Counted from the first letter of the stretch, positions 1 to 10,166 are shown. The stretch: 64,000 nt of DNA from an uncultured Bacteroidales bacterium (GCA_947625885.1 CANQQA010000007.1:1-64000), one strand, 5' to 3'. The notes: generated from the letters alone by a model not told the origin. A program made the numbers and translations.

Positions 1-218
1 TTTCTGCTTTGCTTCAAGATGTAGAACAGATATTTTTCTCTCTCCTTTTGTTGCACTTCTATCTTGACTGAACACATAAACACATCAGCAGGTCGTTCCT
101 ACATTTTTCAACGGCACCGAAAAAGAGTTGTTACGAACGACCTCAATTTCTTAAAAAGAGGGGCAAAGCACAAAATCTCAGAAAAAAGCATTACTTTTGC
201 CGAAACAAACAAAAATTC

Positions 219-914
219 ATGCCGACCATACTGCACATCGAGACCTCGACCGAAGTGTGCTCCGTTGCGCTGTCGTGCGACGGTAGAGTCGTATTTCGGA
301 GGGAAAATCGCACACCTATGTCGCACGCCACCGTGTTGGCGGAATATGTGCAAGAAGCCTTGGAGACAGCACGGGGACGGCAGTTGTCGCCCGACGCCGT
401 CGCCATAAGCCGCGGACCCGGCTCATACACGGGCTTACGCATCGGCGTGTCCGAAGCCAAAGGGGTGTGCTTCGGGCTCGACATTCCCCTGATTGCAGTC
501 GATACCCTCGCTATAATGGCGTGCTCGGCAATGTTTCGCGACGGCATCGACGAGAGTGCGCTGCTCTGCCCCATGATCGATGCGCGGCGCATGGAGGTCT
601 ATACGGCGGTTTACGACCGCTCGCTTACACCCGTAAAACCGGTTGCAGCCGAAATCATCGACGAAAACGCTTTCGCTCCGATACTTGAAACGCGGAAAAT
701 TCTCTTTTTCGGAAACGGAGCGGAAAAATGCCGCGCCACGATAACGCACCCGAACGCCTCGTTCATCGACGGCATATACCCGCAAGCCGCCGACATGACG
801 GCGCTGGCGGAACAGGCTTTTCGCGCCGGAGCGTTTGAAAACCTCGCCTACTTCGTACCTTTCTATCTGAAAGAGTTCGTGGCGACAGTTCCCAAAAACA
901 AAGTATTCAATTAA
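219..914 (+). CDS. tsaB: tRNA threonylcarbamoyladenosine biosynthesis protein TsaB
   Basis: ORF MPTILHIETSTEVCSVAL..., with typical TsaB/YeaZ N-terminus and SRGPGSYTGLRIGVSEAKG motif. Confidence 0.93.
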   Translation: MPTILHIETSTEVCSVALSCDGRVVFRRENRTPMSHATVLAEYVQEALETARGRQLSPDAVAISRGPGSYTGLRIGVSEAKGVCFGLDIPLIAVDTLAIMACSAMFRDGIDESALLCPMIDARRMEVYTAVYDRSLTPVKPVAAEIIDENAFAPILETRKILFFGNGAEKCRATITHPNASFIDGIYPQAADMTALAEQAFRAGAFENLAYFVPFYLKEFVATVPKNKVFN

Positions 915-925
915 TCCGAAACGAT

Positions 926-1543
926 ATGGAACAAGAAAATCTGCTGGCTTACAATACGCAGAAAAAGAAACTCATCTTGCCCGAATACGGTCGAAACATA
1001 CACCGTATGATAGACTATTGCCTGAGCATCGAAGACCGGGCTGAACGCACCCGATGCGCCAACGCCATCGTCAATATCATGGGCAATCTCTTTCCGCACC
1101 TGCGCGACATCGACGACTTCCGCCACAAATTGTGGGACCATTTGGCTATCATGTCGGACTTCCGTCTGGATATAGACTATCCCTACGAAGTGATACGCAA
1201 AGAGAAACTCGACGACAAGCCCGCCCATGTACCGTATGCGAGCGGAAGCATTCGCTACCGCCATTACGGCAAACTGCTCGAAAAAATGTTGCAAAAAAGC
1301 GAAGAAATGCCCGAAGGCGAAGAACGCGACCAGTTGCTCGTCTATCTGGCAAACCACATGAAAAAATCGCTCGCTTCTTGGAACAAAGAAGCCGTCGAGG
1401 ACGAGAAAATATACAAAGACCTGCTCGAATATACCGAGCACAAAATGCCTCTCACCCTCGAACAACTGCGATTGCGAGACTTGCCGAAAGAAAACAACAA
1501 CATGCAACGCAAGAAAAATAATGGGAAAAAAGCGGGACGATAA
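926..1543 (+). CDS. DUF4290 domain-containing protein
   Basis: ORF MEQENLLAYNTQKKKLILPEYGRNIHRMIDYC..., the Bacteroidetes DUF4290 signature directly upstream of murA. Confidence 0.85.
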   Translation: MEQENLLAYNTQKKKLILPEYGRNIHRMIDYCLSIEDRAERTRCANAIVNIMGNLFPHLRDIDDFRHKLWDHLAIMSDFRLDIDYPYEVIRKEKLDDKPAHVPYASGSIRYRHYGKLLEKMLQKSEEMPEGEERDQLLVYLANHMKKSLASWNKEAVEDEKIYKDLLEYTEHKMPLTLEQLRLRDLPKENNNMQRKKNNGKKAGR

Positions 1544-1557
1544 CCGCTTTTTTTGTA
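1535..1557 (+). terminator. short hairpin with T-tract (GCGG...CCGCTTTTTTT) at the end of the DUF4290 gene
   Basis: AAAAAGCGGGACGATAACCGCTTTTTTTG seen in sequence; the stem overlaps the stop codon. Confidence 0.4.
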
Positions 1558-1578
1558 TCTTCCCGCAAAATTACAGCT

Positions 1579-2883
1579 ATGGCATCTTTTATCATCGAAG
1601 GCGGACGCCGAATGCAGGGAACACTCACCCCGCAGGGAGCAAAAAACGAAGCATTGCAGATACTCTGCGCCACCCTGCTTACCTCTGAAACGGTGGAAGT
1701 ACACAACCTGCCCGACATTCTCGACGTAAACAACCTTATCCGGCTGCTGGAAAATTTCGGAGTGGAAATTACCCGTATAAGTGAAGGCACTTATCGTTTC
1801 AAAGCCGACCGCCTGAATCTCGATTTTCTCGACACGCCGGAATTTCTGCGACAAAGCGCATCGCTGCGCGGCTCCGTCATGTTGGTGGGACCGTTGGTCG
1901 CCCGATTCGGAAAAGCGATTATCCCGAAACCGGGCGGCGATAAAATCGGTCGCCGCCGCCTCGACACCCACTTCATCGGCATACAGAAGCTCGGCGCCGA
2001 ATTTGCCTACGCCCCCGACCGGCAGGTGTATGAAATCTCCGCCAAGGAATTGAAAGGCACCTATATGCTCCTCGACGAAGCCTCCGTAACCGGTACCGCC
2101 AACATATTGATGGCTGCCGTGCTGGCAAAAGGGCATACGACCATCTACAACGCCGCGTGCGAACCTTACCTGCAACAACTCTGCAAGATGCTCAATGCCA
2201 TGGGGGCACGCATTTCGGGTATCGGCTCCAACCTCCTCGAAATCGACGGCGTAACCTCTTTGGGCGGGTGCACCCACACCATTCTGCCCGACATGATAGA
2301 GGTGGGCAGCTTCATCGGTATGGCTGCCATGACAAGTTCCGACATTCTCCTCAAAAACGTATCATACAAAGATTTGGGCATCATACCCGACAGTTTCCGG
2401 CGCATGGGCATCGTCGTGGAACAGGAAGGCGACGACCTGCATATCCCCACGCAAGCCGGATATGAAATAGAAACTTTCATCGACGGCTCCATCATGACAT
2501 TTGCCGACGCCCCGTGGCCCGGGCTGACGCCCGACCTGCTGAGCGTCTTTCTCGTCGTCGCCACCCAAGCCAAAGGCAGCGTGCTGATACACCAAAAGAT
2601 GTTCGAAAGCCGCCTCTTCTTCGTCGATAAGCTCATCGACATGGGAGCGCAAATCATTCTTTGCGACCCGCACCGTGCAGCAGTCATCGGGCAAGCCAAA
2701 GCCTACCCCCTGCGCGCCGCCTCTATGGTATCGCCCGACATACGCGCGGGCATCGCCCTGCTCATCGCCGCTCTGTCGGCAGAAGGCACCAGCACGATAC
2801 ACAACATCGACCAGATAGACCGCGGCTACCAACACATAGACCAACGCCTCAACGCCATCGGCGCCTCCATCGTACGAAAATGA
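1579..2883 (+). CDS. murA: UDP-N-acetylglucosamine 1-carboxyvinyltransferase
   Basis: MASFIIEGGRRMQGTLTPQGAKNEALQILCATLLT..., a full-length MurA. Confidence 0.95.
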   Translation: MASFIIEGGRRMQGTLTPQGAKNEALQILCATLLTSETVEVHNLPDILDVNNLIRLLENFGVEITRISEGTYRFKADRLNLDFLDTPEFLRQSASLRGSVMLVGPLVARFGKAIIPKPGGDKIGRRRLDTHFIGIQKLGAEFAYAPDRQVYEISAKELKGTYMLLDEASVTGTANILMAAVLAKGHTTIYNAACEPYLQQLCKMLNAMGARISGIGSNLLEIDGVTSLGGCTHTILPDMIEVGSFIGMAAMTSSDILLKNVSYKDLGIIPDSFRRMGIVVEQEGDDLHIPTQAGYEIETFIDGSIMTFADAPWPGLTPDLLSVFLVVATQAKGSVLIHQKMFESRLFFVDKLIDMGAQIILCDPHRAAVIGQAKAYPLRAASMVSPDIRAGIALLIAALSAEGTSTIHNIDQIDRGYQHIDQRLNAIGASIVRK

Positions 2884-3404
2884 TTGCTCGGGACGAATTA
2901 ATAAAAATCGGCGTGTTCAACAAACCGCACGGTGTGGGTGGAGAATTGTCGTTCACTTTTACCGACGACGTTTTCGACCGCAGCGATTGCCCCTACATCG
3001 TGTGCGAAATCGACGGGATATTCGTTCCGTTCTTCATCGAGGAGTACCGATTTCGCGGTGCGGCACAGGCATTGATGAAACTGGAAGATGTAGATACGAC
3101 CGACGACGCCCGTATGTTCACGGGGCTCGACGTCTATTTCCCGAAAAACCGGCTGCCGGCAGATGACGAAGCATATACAACGCCGAGCGATTATTTCATC
3201 GGCTTCACCGTAGTCGACAAACAGCACGGGAACTTGGGCAAAATAACCGGCATCGACGATTCGACCCTTAACGTCCTTTTCATTCTCGAAGGTGCGGACG
3301 GGAAAGAACTGCTTATTCCCGCCAGCGAAGATTTCGTGCTTTCCGTCGATGAAACTGCAAAAACCGTAACGACACGTATTCCCGACGGACTGTTAAACCT
3401 CTGA
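2880..3404 (+). CDS. rimM: 16S rRNA processing protein RimM
   Basis: MIARDELIKIGVFNKPHGVGGELSFTFTDD...; ATGA overlap with murA stop; internal start within ORF 2661..3404. Confidence 0.92.
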   Translation: MIARDELIKIGVFNKPHGVGGELSFTFTDDVFDRSDCPYIVCEIDGIFVPFFIEEYRFRGAAQALMKLEDVDTTDDARMFTGLDVYFPKNRLPADDEAYTTPSDYFIGFTVVDKQHGNLGKITGIDDSTLNVLFILEGADGKELLIPASEDFVLSVDETAKTVTTRIPDGLLNL

Positions 3405-3420
3405 ACAGTAAGAAAAAAAC

Positions 3421-3449
3421 AAACGGGCGTTCTGAGAGAACGCCCGTTT
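3421..3449. terminator. bidirectional intrinsic terminator between convergent rimM and response regulator
   Basis: AAACGGGCGTTCT-gag-AGAACGCCCGTTT, perfect 13-bp stem with flanking A/T tracts. Confidence 0.85.
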
Positions 3450-3467
3450 CCATAAAACAGAATCCAT

Positions 3468-4184
3468 CTATTTCATTTGTATTTCTATTTCGGGAGCGAT
3501 GAGCTTGTAGCCCTTGCCGTGAATGTTGATGATTTCAATGGAGGGATCGTCTTTGAGGTGCTTGCGCAGCTTGGTGATATAGACGTCCATGCTTCTGGCA
3601 TTGAAATAATTGTCATCAATCCAAATGGTTTTCAGAGCAAAATTCCGTTCCAAAATTTCATTTACGTGAGCGCACAGCAGGCTGAGCAGCTCCGACTCCT
3701 TGGTCGTAAGTTTGGTATTTTTCTCACCGATAGAAAGAACCTGCTTCTGCGTGTCGAACGTAAAGTTTCCGATTTTATAGGTCGTAACTTCCTTACCTCT
3801 TTTGCCTTTGACGCGGCGCAAGATTGCTTCGATTCTGAATACCAGCTCTTCCATGCTGAAAGGTTTGGTGATGTAATCGTCGGCTCCGATTTTGAAGCCT
3901 TCGAGAATATCCTCTTTCAACGATTTGGCAGTGAGGAAAATGATAGGTACTTCGCCATTGACGGTACGAATTTCCTGTGCCAACGTGAATCCGTCTTTTT
4001 TAGGCATCATCACATCGAGTACGCATAAATCGTATTTTCCTTTCAGGAAAGCCTTGTAGCCGCTTTCTCCGTCGGAGAAAAGGTCGGCGGCATAGCCTTT
4101 TGCCTGCAAAAATTCTCTCAACAGCATACCCAGATTTTCATCATCTTCACAAAGTAAGATGCGCAACTTTTCTTCCATAATCAT
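3468..4184 (-). CDS. rprY: OmpR-family response regulator (RprY-like)
   Basis: MEEKLRILLCEDDENLGMLLREFLQAKGY... receiver plus winged-helix effector; adjacent to the sensor kinase. Confidence 0.85.
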   Translation of the reverse strand: MIMEEKLRILLCEDDENLGMLLREFLQAKGYAADLFSDGESGYKAFLKGKYDLCVLDVMMPKKDGFTLAQEIRTVNGEVPIIFLTAKSLKEDILEGFKIGADDYITKPFSMEELVFRIEAILRRVKGKRGKEVTTYKIGNFTFDTQKQVLSIGEKNTKLTTKESELLSLLCAHVNEILERNFALKTIWIDDNYFNARSMDVYITKLRKHLKDDPSIEIINIHGKGYKLIAPEIEIQMK

Positions 4185-5701
4185 TTGTTTTTAAGGGGTA
4201 ATGTAATAATAAATGTTGTTCCTATATTTAATTCGCTTTCAGCGCGTATCGTACCTTTGAGATCGGTAACGATTTTGTGCACGTAGGCAAGACCCAATCC
4301 GAATCCTTTGACATTGTGCACATTGCCGGTCGATACGCGATAAAATTTTTCAAATATCTTTTTCAAGTCGTCTTTCTTGATGCCGATTCCGTTGTCCCGT
4401 ATGGCGATGATTACCTTCTCGCCCTCGATAGCGGTGCGCACGTGGAGCTGCAAGGGCACATCTTCTTTGGCATACTTCACGGCATTGTCGAGCAGGTTGA
4501 AAATGACATTGGTGAAGTGCATTTCATCGACCTCCACCCATGCATCGTCGGCAGCGAGGTCTGCCTCTATCGTTCCACCGAACTGTTCGACTTTCAATTT
4601 GAACGTACTCAACACACCGGCTATCAAATCATTGACATCGAGCAGAGTGAGTTTCAACATCGTCTTCTGCCGCTCGAACATCGACATCTGCAATACCTTC
4701 TCGACCTGAAAGCGCAGCCGTTTCGTCTCGTCATTAATGACGGTGGAAATGTGGTGAAACATCTCCTCGCCCTTCGACACCGACGGGTCGTTCAGCATCT
4801 GCGCCGCCAGCGAAATAGTGGATATGGGCGTCTTAAATTCGTGCGTCATGTTGTTGATGAAATCGTTTTTCATTTCCGTCAGTTTCTTTTGCCGGAAGAG
4901 CTTGGCAATGGTGAAAATGAAAGTTATCAACAATACGAATGTAAATGCGAACGACGGAATACTGAACTGTATGGAGCTGAAAATGTAATCCTGTTTGGTG
5001 GGGAAATAGACCATCAACTGATTCTGTCTCTTGGGCGGATCGTTCGGGAAAAGCCGTATCGTGTAGCGTGTCGCCTTTTTCTCGATATCGTAACCGGGCG
5101 ACTTGTACATAATTTTGTTTTTCGGGTCGAGTATGGCGTACTTGAAAGGTATATTCAGTCCGTTGTTCCGCAGTTCCGATTTCAGATACCTTGTCAGCAG
5201 CTCGGTATCGACCCGTTCCATGATAGGACGATTGCTGGCAGTGGCAAGTATGTTAAGTATGACATTTTCCAACAGACCCTTCTGATAGAGGTACTGGTTT
5301 TTGAGCACCTCCTGCATATTCTTATAGGTATCGGTTATCGAACCGCTCCCTGCCTGCGACGGCTGCGACGGTACGGTGAAAGAGTATTGTTGCAGATTGA
5401 ACGAGCTTACCGAGCCGTCGGGAGCAACAAACGACCACCGCTGATTGACGGAAGTGCCGACACCCATTTCAATGGAAAGCAGCCGTTTTTGATTTTCCTC
5501 TATATCTTCGGCGAGATAGCGTTTGGTCTCGTCTTGTTCGAGCTGAGTAGAGACCGAATAAAGGCTACGCCGCACGGCTTCCGAAAATTGCTCGTTGCGC
5601 ATCTTCACCATATTTTCTATATAGGAAATCTGCATATAGAGCAAAATCGAGAACGTCAGCGCCATGATAATGGCAAGCAACCAAATCGTCGATTTTTTCA
5701 T
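4181..5701 (-). CDS. rprX: two-component sensor histidine kinase (RprX-like)
   Basis: N-terminal TM; H-box MTHEFKTPISTISLA; N, G1 and G2 boxes (NLLDNAVKYA, DNGIGI, GFGLGLAYV); overlaps the regulator gene. Confidence 0.85.
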   Translation of the reverse strand: MKKSTIWLLAIIMALTFSILLYMQISYIENMVKMRNEQFSEAVRRSLYSVSTQLEQDETKRYLAEDIEENQKRLLSIEMGVGTSVNQRWSFVAPDGSVSSFNLQQYSFTVPSQPSQAGSGSITDTYKNMQEVLKNQYLYQKGLLENVILNILATASNRPIMERVDTELLTRYLKSELRNNGLNIPFKYAILDPKNKIMYKSPGYDIEKKATRYTIRLFPNDPPKRQNQLMVYFPTKQDYIFSSIQFSIPSFAFTFVLLITFIFTIAKLFRQKKLTEMKNDFINNMTHEFKTPISTISLAAQMLNDPSVSKGEEMFHHISTVINDETKRLRFQVEKVLQMSMFERQKTMLKLTLLDVNDLIAGVLSTFKLKVEQFGGTIEADLAADDAWVEVDEMHFTNVIFNLLDNAVKYAKEDVPLQLHVRTAIEGEKVIIAIRDNGIGIKKDDLKKIFEKFYRVSTGNVHNVKGFGLGLAYVHKIVTDLKGTIRAESELNIGTTFIITLPLKNK

Positions 5702-5800
5702 ATTGCCTGTGTAACCTTTCTTCTTTTCTTTACCGGAGAAATCTTAAAATCAATCCCCTTTTTCAGTATTTTTATTTGATAAACAAACGGAATTCCCTTT

Positions 5801-5879
5801 TGTTTAACAGAACAAAAATCTTTTTCAGACTCTTATTGTTTAACAATTCGCCGCTAATTTAACAAACAATTGTTTAATT
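5801..5879. promoter_or_regulatory. three TGTTTAA(C) repeats upstream of the two-component operon
   Basis: TTGTTTAACAG (~5800), ATTGTTTAACAAT (5835-5847), AAACAATTGTTTAATT (5864-5879), spaced about 34-36 bp. Confidence 0.4.
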
Positions 5880-5883
5880 ACAA

Positions 5884-5911
5884 AAAAACCGCCTTTCGAG
5901 GGGCGGTTTTT
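5884..5911 (-). terminator. intrinsic terminator downstream of the EF-G paralog
   Basis: AAAACCGCC-tttcgag-GGGCGGTTTTT hairpin with A/T tracts on both sides. Confidence 0.75.
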
Positions 5912-5966
5912 ATATTAATTTAACTAATAGGACTATTGCTATAATATCTGTTGGGGACAGCAACAG

Positions 5967-8123
5967 CTATTCGTCGGTCTGAGTGGCTTCGTATTCTTTC
6001 AACAATTTTTCCTGTACATCGCCCGGCACAAGCTCGTATGAAGCGAACTTCATGCTGAACGACGAACGTCCGCCCGTAATGGAGCTGAGCGAGGTAGAGT
6101 ACGACGACATTTCTTTGAGAGGTACTTTGGCAACGATTTTTTCAAAGCCTTTGACACTCTCCATACCCATGATAATGGCGCGGCGACCCTGTAAGTCGCT
6201 CATCACATCGCCCATCTTGTCGCTCGGAACGAGCACTTCCACATCATATACCGGTTCGAGAATTTTGGGTCCGGCGTTTTTGAAGGCTTCGCTGAATGCG
6301 TTGCGACCGGCAAGGCGGAAAGAAATTTCGTTCGAGTCCACCGGGTGCATCTTACCGTCGTACACGCATACGCGCACGTCGCGGGCATACGAACCTGTCA
6401 ACGGTCCTTGTTCCATACGGTCCATCAAACCTTTGAGTATGGCAGGGAGGAAACGGGCGTCGATAGCGCCGCCGACTATACAGTTCACAAACACCAATTT
6501 GCCGCCCCATTCGAGGTCGATGGTCTGGGTGTCGCGCACATTCATGCGATATTCCTGATTGCCGAATTTGTAGGTGTCGGGAGCAGGCATACCCTCGTAA
6601 TAAGGCTCAATGATGAGATGCACTTCTCCGAACTGACCGGCTCCACCCGACTGTTTTTTGTGGCGGTAATCGGCACGGGCGGCTTTGGTAATGGTTTCGC
6701 GATAGGGAATGCGCGGCTCCATAAATTCCACTTGCAGCTTTTCGTTATTTTCGATGCGCCATTTCAGCGTGCGCAGGTGGAACTCGCCCTGTCCCGATAC
6801 GATAGTCTGTTTCAACTCTTTCGACTGCTCGATAATCCACGTCGGGTCTTCTTCGTGCATGCGCACGAGTATTTCGTTCAACTTTTCGGCATCGGCTTCA
6901 TTTTCCGGTTTTATGGCGCGCTGGTATTTGGAGTCGGGGAATTTCATCAATTCAAATTCATATTCGCAGCCTTTTGCATTGAGGGTATTTCCGGTGCGCA
7001 CATCTTTCAGTTTCACCGTAGCGCCTATATCGCCGGCCACGAGTTCTTCGACTTTGGTGCGTATCTGTCCGCACACGCAGAACAACTGGGCGATGCGCTC
7101 CTTGCTGCCGCGATTCTTGTTCTGCATATCGTCGCCTTCGTGCACTTTGCCCGACATGACTTTGAAGTAGGAAACTTCGCCGATATGCGGCTCCACCGTC
7201 GTTTTGAAGAAATAAAGGCTGGTCGGACCTTCGGCATCGGGAGCCACTTCCGTTCCGTCGGTGGTGATGTGTTTGGGCATATCATCGACAAAAGGCACCA
7301 CGTTACCCAAAAATTCCATCATGCGGCGCACGCCCATATCACGCAGTGCGCTGACACAGAATACGGGGAATATATCGCGGGTGATAAGCCCCTTGCGTAT
7401 GCCTTCGCGCATCTCGTCTTCGGTGAGAGATTCCTGCTCGAAGAATTTTTCCATCAGGGCTTCGTCGTTTTCGGCAGCGGCTTCCACCAGTTTCTTATGC
7501 AATTCAAGCGCTTTCTCCTTCTGGTCGGCAGGAATTTCCGAAATGGTAGGCGTTCCGCCTTCGGGACCCCAGCTGTACATTTTCATCAGCAGCACGTCGA
7601 TCATGGCGTTGAAATTCGGACCGCAGACAATGGGATATTGTATAGGTACGACTTTGGGACCGAAATGCTCGCGCAACTGCTCGATAACAGCGTCGTATTC
7701 CGCTTTCTCGCCGTCGAGCTGGTTCATGGCGAAGATGACGGGCTTTTTCATCTCTTCGGCATAGCGGAAGATATTTTGCGTACCTACCTCCACGCCGTAC
7801 TGCGAGTCGATGACGATAACGCCCGTATCGGTAACGTTCAACGCCGTAAGGGCACTGCCTACGAAGTCGTCGGAACCCGGACAGTCGATAACATTGAGTT
7901 TCTTATTGAGAAACTCCGCATAAAAAACGGTAGAGAAAACCGAGTAGCCATACTCTTTCTCCACCGGAAAATAGTCGGTAACCGTGTTCTGTGCTTCGAC
8001 AGAACCTCTGCGTTTTATAACCCCACACTCGAAAAGCATGGCTTCTGCGAGGGTGGTTTTGCCTGAACCTTTACTGCCCAAGAGGGCGATGTTCTTGATT
8101 TCGTGTGATTGATACGTTTTCAT
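5967..8123 (-). CDS. fusA2: elongation factor G paralog (EF-G2-like) with non-canonical GTPase motifs
   Basis: Full-length EF-G-like ORF of 718 aa; P-loop GSKGSGKTT; G3 DCPGSDDF in place of DTPGHVDF; C-terminal EF-G domains (GRRAIIMGMESVKGFEKIVAKVPLKEM). Confidence 0.85.
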   Translation of the reverse strand: MKTYQSHEIKNIALLGSKGSGKTTLAEAMLFECGVIKRRGSVEAQNTVTDYFPVEKEYGYSVFSTVFYAEFLNKKLNVIDCPGSDDFVGSALTALNVTDTGVIVIDSQYGVEVGTQNIFRYAEEMKKPVIFAMNQLDGEKAEYDAVIEQLREHFGPKVVPIQYPIVCGPNFNAMIDVLLMKMYSWGPEGGTPTISEIPADQKEKALELHKKLVEAAAENDEALMEKFFEQESLTEDEMREGIRKGLITRDIFPVFCVSALRDMGVRRMMEFLGNVVPFVDDMPKHITTDGTEVAPDAEGPTSLYFFKTTVEPHIGEVSYFKVMSGKVHEGDDMQNKNRGSKERIAQLFCVCGQIRTKVEELVAGDIGATVKLKDVRTGNTLNAKGCEYEFELMKFPDSKYQRAIKPENEADAEKLNEILVRMHEEDPTWIIEQSKELKQTIVSGQGEFHLRTLKWRIENNEKLQVEFMEPRIPYRETITKAARADYRHKKQSGGAGQFGEVHLIIEPYYEGMPAPDTYKFGNQEYRMNVRDTQTIDLEWGGKLVFVNCIVGGAIDARFLPAILKGLMDRMEQGPLTGSYARDVRVCVYDGKMHPVDSNEISFRLAGRNAFSEAFKNAGPKILEPVYDVEVLVPSDKMGDVMSDLQGRRAIIMGMESVKGFEKIVAKVPLKEMSSYSTSLSSITGGRSSFSMKFASYELVPGDVQEKLLKEYEATQTDE

Positions 8124-8319
8124 GAATATCTTTTTTTAATTGTTTTTCATGGTCATTCGTTTCAAGACAAACATTCGCCCGAAACAAACGTTCGCAAAGT
8201 AGAAATTTTTTTTGATAAAAACAATTCTTTATATGTGTTAAAGAGCAGTTTTTTGAAATCTCTTTTGTAACGGGAGCGAAAGTTCGGGAAAAATCTTCGT
8301 TCATGCCGTTCTGAATCTT

Positions 8320-8327
8320 TATATTTG
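8320..8327 (+). promoter_or_regulatory. Bacteroidetes -7 box TATATTTG upstream of hemW
   Basis: TAnnTTTG match 24 nt upstream of the ATG. Confidence 0.55.
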
Positions 8328-8350
8328 CACCTATTCATACGCGAAAATTC

Positions 8351-9481
8351 ATGGCGGGACTTTATCTGCATATTCCTTTTTGCCGCACGCGCTGCATCTA
8401 CTGCGACTTCTACTCCACTGTCGGAGAGGCGGTACAGGAGCGGTATGTCGACGCGCTGCTGCGGGAATGGGAGCTGCGGCGCAACGAACTGGCAGGCGAA
8501 AAGGTGAATACGATATATCTTGGAGGCGGCACGCCGTCGCAACTGTCGCCGGCATGGCTGCACCGGCTTTTCGACGGATTGGGTCGCGACATCGACTACA
8601 CCGCGTGTCGGGAAATCACCTTTGAAGCCAACCCCGACGATATGACTGCCGCCTACGCAGAGGCGTTGGCATCGCTGCCCATCGACCGCATCAGCATGGG
8701 AGTACAGAGTTTTTCCGACGACGATTTGCGCTTCCTGCGACGACGCCACACGGCAGCGCAAGCCATTACGGCAGTGGAGAACTGCCGCCGTGCGGGATTC
8801 GGACGCATCAGCATCGACCTCATATACGGGCTTCCGCACCAAACGCCCGCCTCGTGGGACGCCAACCTGCGGCAGGCGCTTGCGCTCGATTTGCCGCACC
8901 TCTCTGCATATAATCTTATTTACGAGGAAGGGACTCCGCTCGACCGACTGCGGCACGCAGGCGAAGTGCAGGAATGCGACGACACGCTTTCGCTGCGACT
9001 GTTCGAGCAGCTGCGCGACACACTCACCGCTGCCGGATATGAACAATATGAAATTTCCAACTTCGCCCGCAATGGAGCGTATGCCCTACACAACACCGCT
9101 TACTGGCAGGACGTACCCTATCTCGGACTCGGTGCGGCGGCACACAGCTACGATCGCAAATGCCGCCGCCGTAACATCGCCGACCTGCATCGCTACATCG
9201 CCGGAATAGAAGCGGGAGAAACGTGTTACGAGGAAGAACGGCTCGATGCCGATACGCGCTACAACGACCGCATCATCACCGCTCTGCGCACCATGTGGGG
9301 ACTCGACCTCGACGGCGTGGCTGCCGACTTCGGCGAAGAACGGCGGGCTTACTGCCTGCGCATGGCGGCGCCGCATCTACAAGCCGGATTGTGCGAATGC
9401 CGCGACAACCGACTCCGCATCACGCCGAAAGGGCTGTTCGTTTCCGACGGCATCATGGCAGACTTGCTCTACGTCAGCTGA
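8351..9481 (+). CDS. hemW: radical SAM heme chaperone HemW
   Basis: MAGLYLHIPFCRTRCIYCDFYST... CxxxCxxC plus GGGTPS motif. Confidence 0.93.
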   Translation: MAGLYLHIPFCRTRCIYCDFYSTVGEAVQERYVDALLREWELRRNELAGEKVNTIYLGGGTPSQLSPAWLHRLFDGLGRDIDYTACREITFEANPDDMTAAYAEALASLPIDRISMGVQSFSDDDLRFLRRRHTAAQAITAVENCRRAGFGRISIDLIYGLPHQTPASWDANLRQALALDLPHLSAYNLIYEEGTPLDRLRHAGEVQECDDTLSLRLFEQLRDTLTAAGYEQYEISNFARNGAYALHNTAYWQDVPYLGLGAAAHSYDRKCRRRNIADLHRYIAGIEAGETCYEEERLDADTRYNDRIITALRTMWGLDLDGVAADFGEERRAYCLRMAAPHLQAGLCECRDNRLRITPKGLFVSDGIMADLLYVS

Positions 9482-9494
9482 TGCCGACCCGACC

Positions 9495-10166
9495 TTATAA
9501 TTTGAATTTCACGCCTAGCCCTATCGACGAATAGAGCTGCTTTTTCTGCGTAAGCCGCTCGGAACGCCATTTCATTTCGAGCGACACCCGTTTGCCGGCG
9601 GCAAACGTGGTTCCCGCTTCGTAACGAATACGCTCCAAACCTGTCGTGCCGGTGGCATTATGCCCGTTCATCGACTCGAACATCTCCATCGAAACAAAGG
9701 GTTTCCAGCGGCACGAGGGCGAAATGATGCCGACGGCTTTCAGCTGCGTGCGCCACTTGTTGTTCGGCGTTCCTTTTGTCCAAGTCTGCTCGAATTTCGT
9801 CGAAAGCGACAGGGAGAGATGCGGCACGGCATAGCTTCCGACAAGACCTATTTGATACCGGTGCCTGTTGGTGTGATTCTTTTGATTGATAAAAGCATAA
9901 TAAGCCATCGCCTTGAAATATTTCGGTATCACGGTATAAGTGAGCGACGCCGACGGCATGATGCGTTCGTAACCCGTAAAATTGTCGTTCGTCCACAATT
10001 CGGCTTGTAGGGAAAGGTCGAGACGCGAAACGAGCGTTTTCTCCATACCGGCATTGAGCAAAAGCCCGTAATCGAAATCATACAGATAATCTTTTGCTTT
10101 TGCCGACATCGTGCCTAACAAAAAAGCCACAAGAAAAAACGCGCCCGAAAATTTCAATGTTTTCAT
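9495..10166 (-). CDS. secreted/outer-membrane beta-barrel protein, DUF2490-like
   Basis: Signal peptide MKTLKFSGAFFLVAFLLGTMSAKA; C-terminal alternating strands ending GLGVKFKL. Confidence 0.65.
   Translation of the reverse strand: MKTLKFSGAFFLVAFLLGTMSAKAKDYLYDFDYGLLLNAGMEKTLVSRLDLSLQAELWTNDNFTGYERIMPSASLTYTVIPKYFKAMAYYAFINQKNHTNRHRYQIGLVGSYAVPHLSLSLSTKFEQTWTKGTPNNKWRTQLKAVGIISPSCRWKPFVSMEMFESMNGHNATGTTGLERIRYEAGTTFAAGKRVSLEMKWRSERLTQKKQLYSSIGLGVKFKL

Noticed and set aside
6345-8066. 573-aa plus-strand ORF opposite the EF-G paralog
   Set aside because: Codon-bias artefact antisense to a conserved gene; no recognisable domain.
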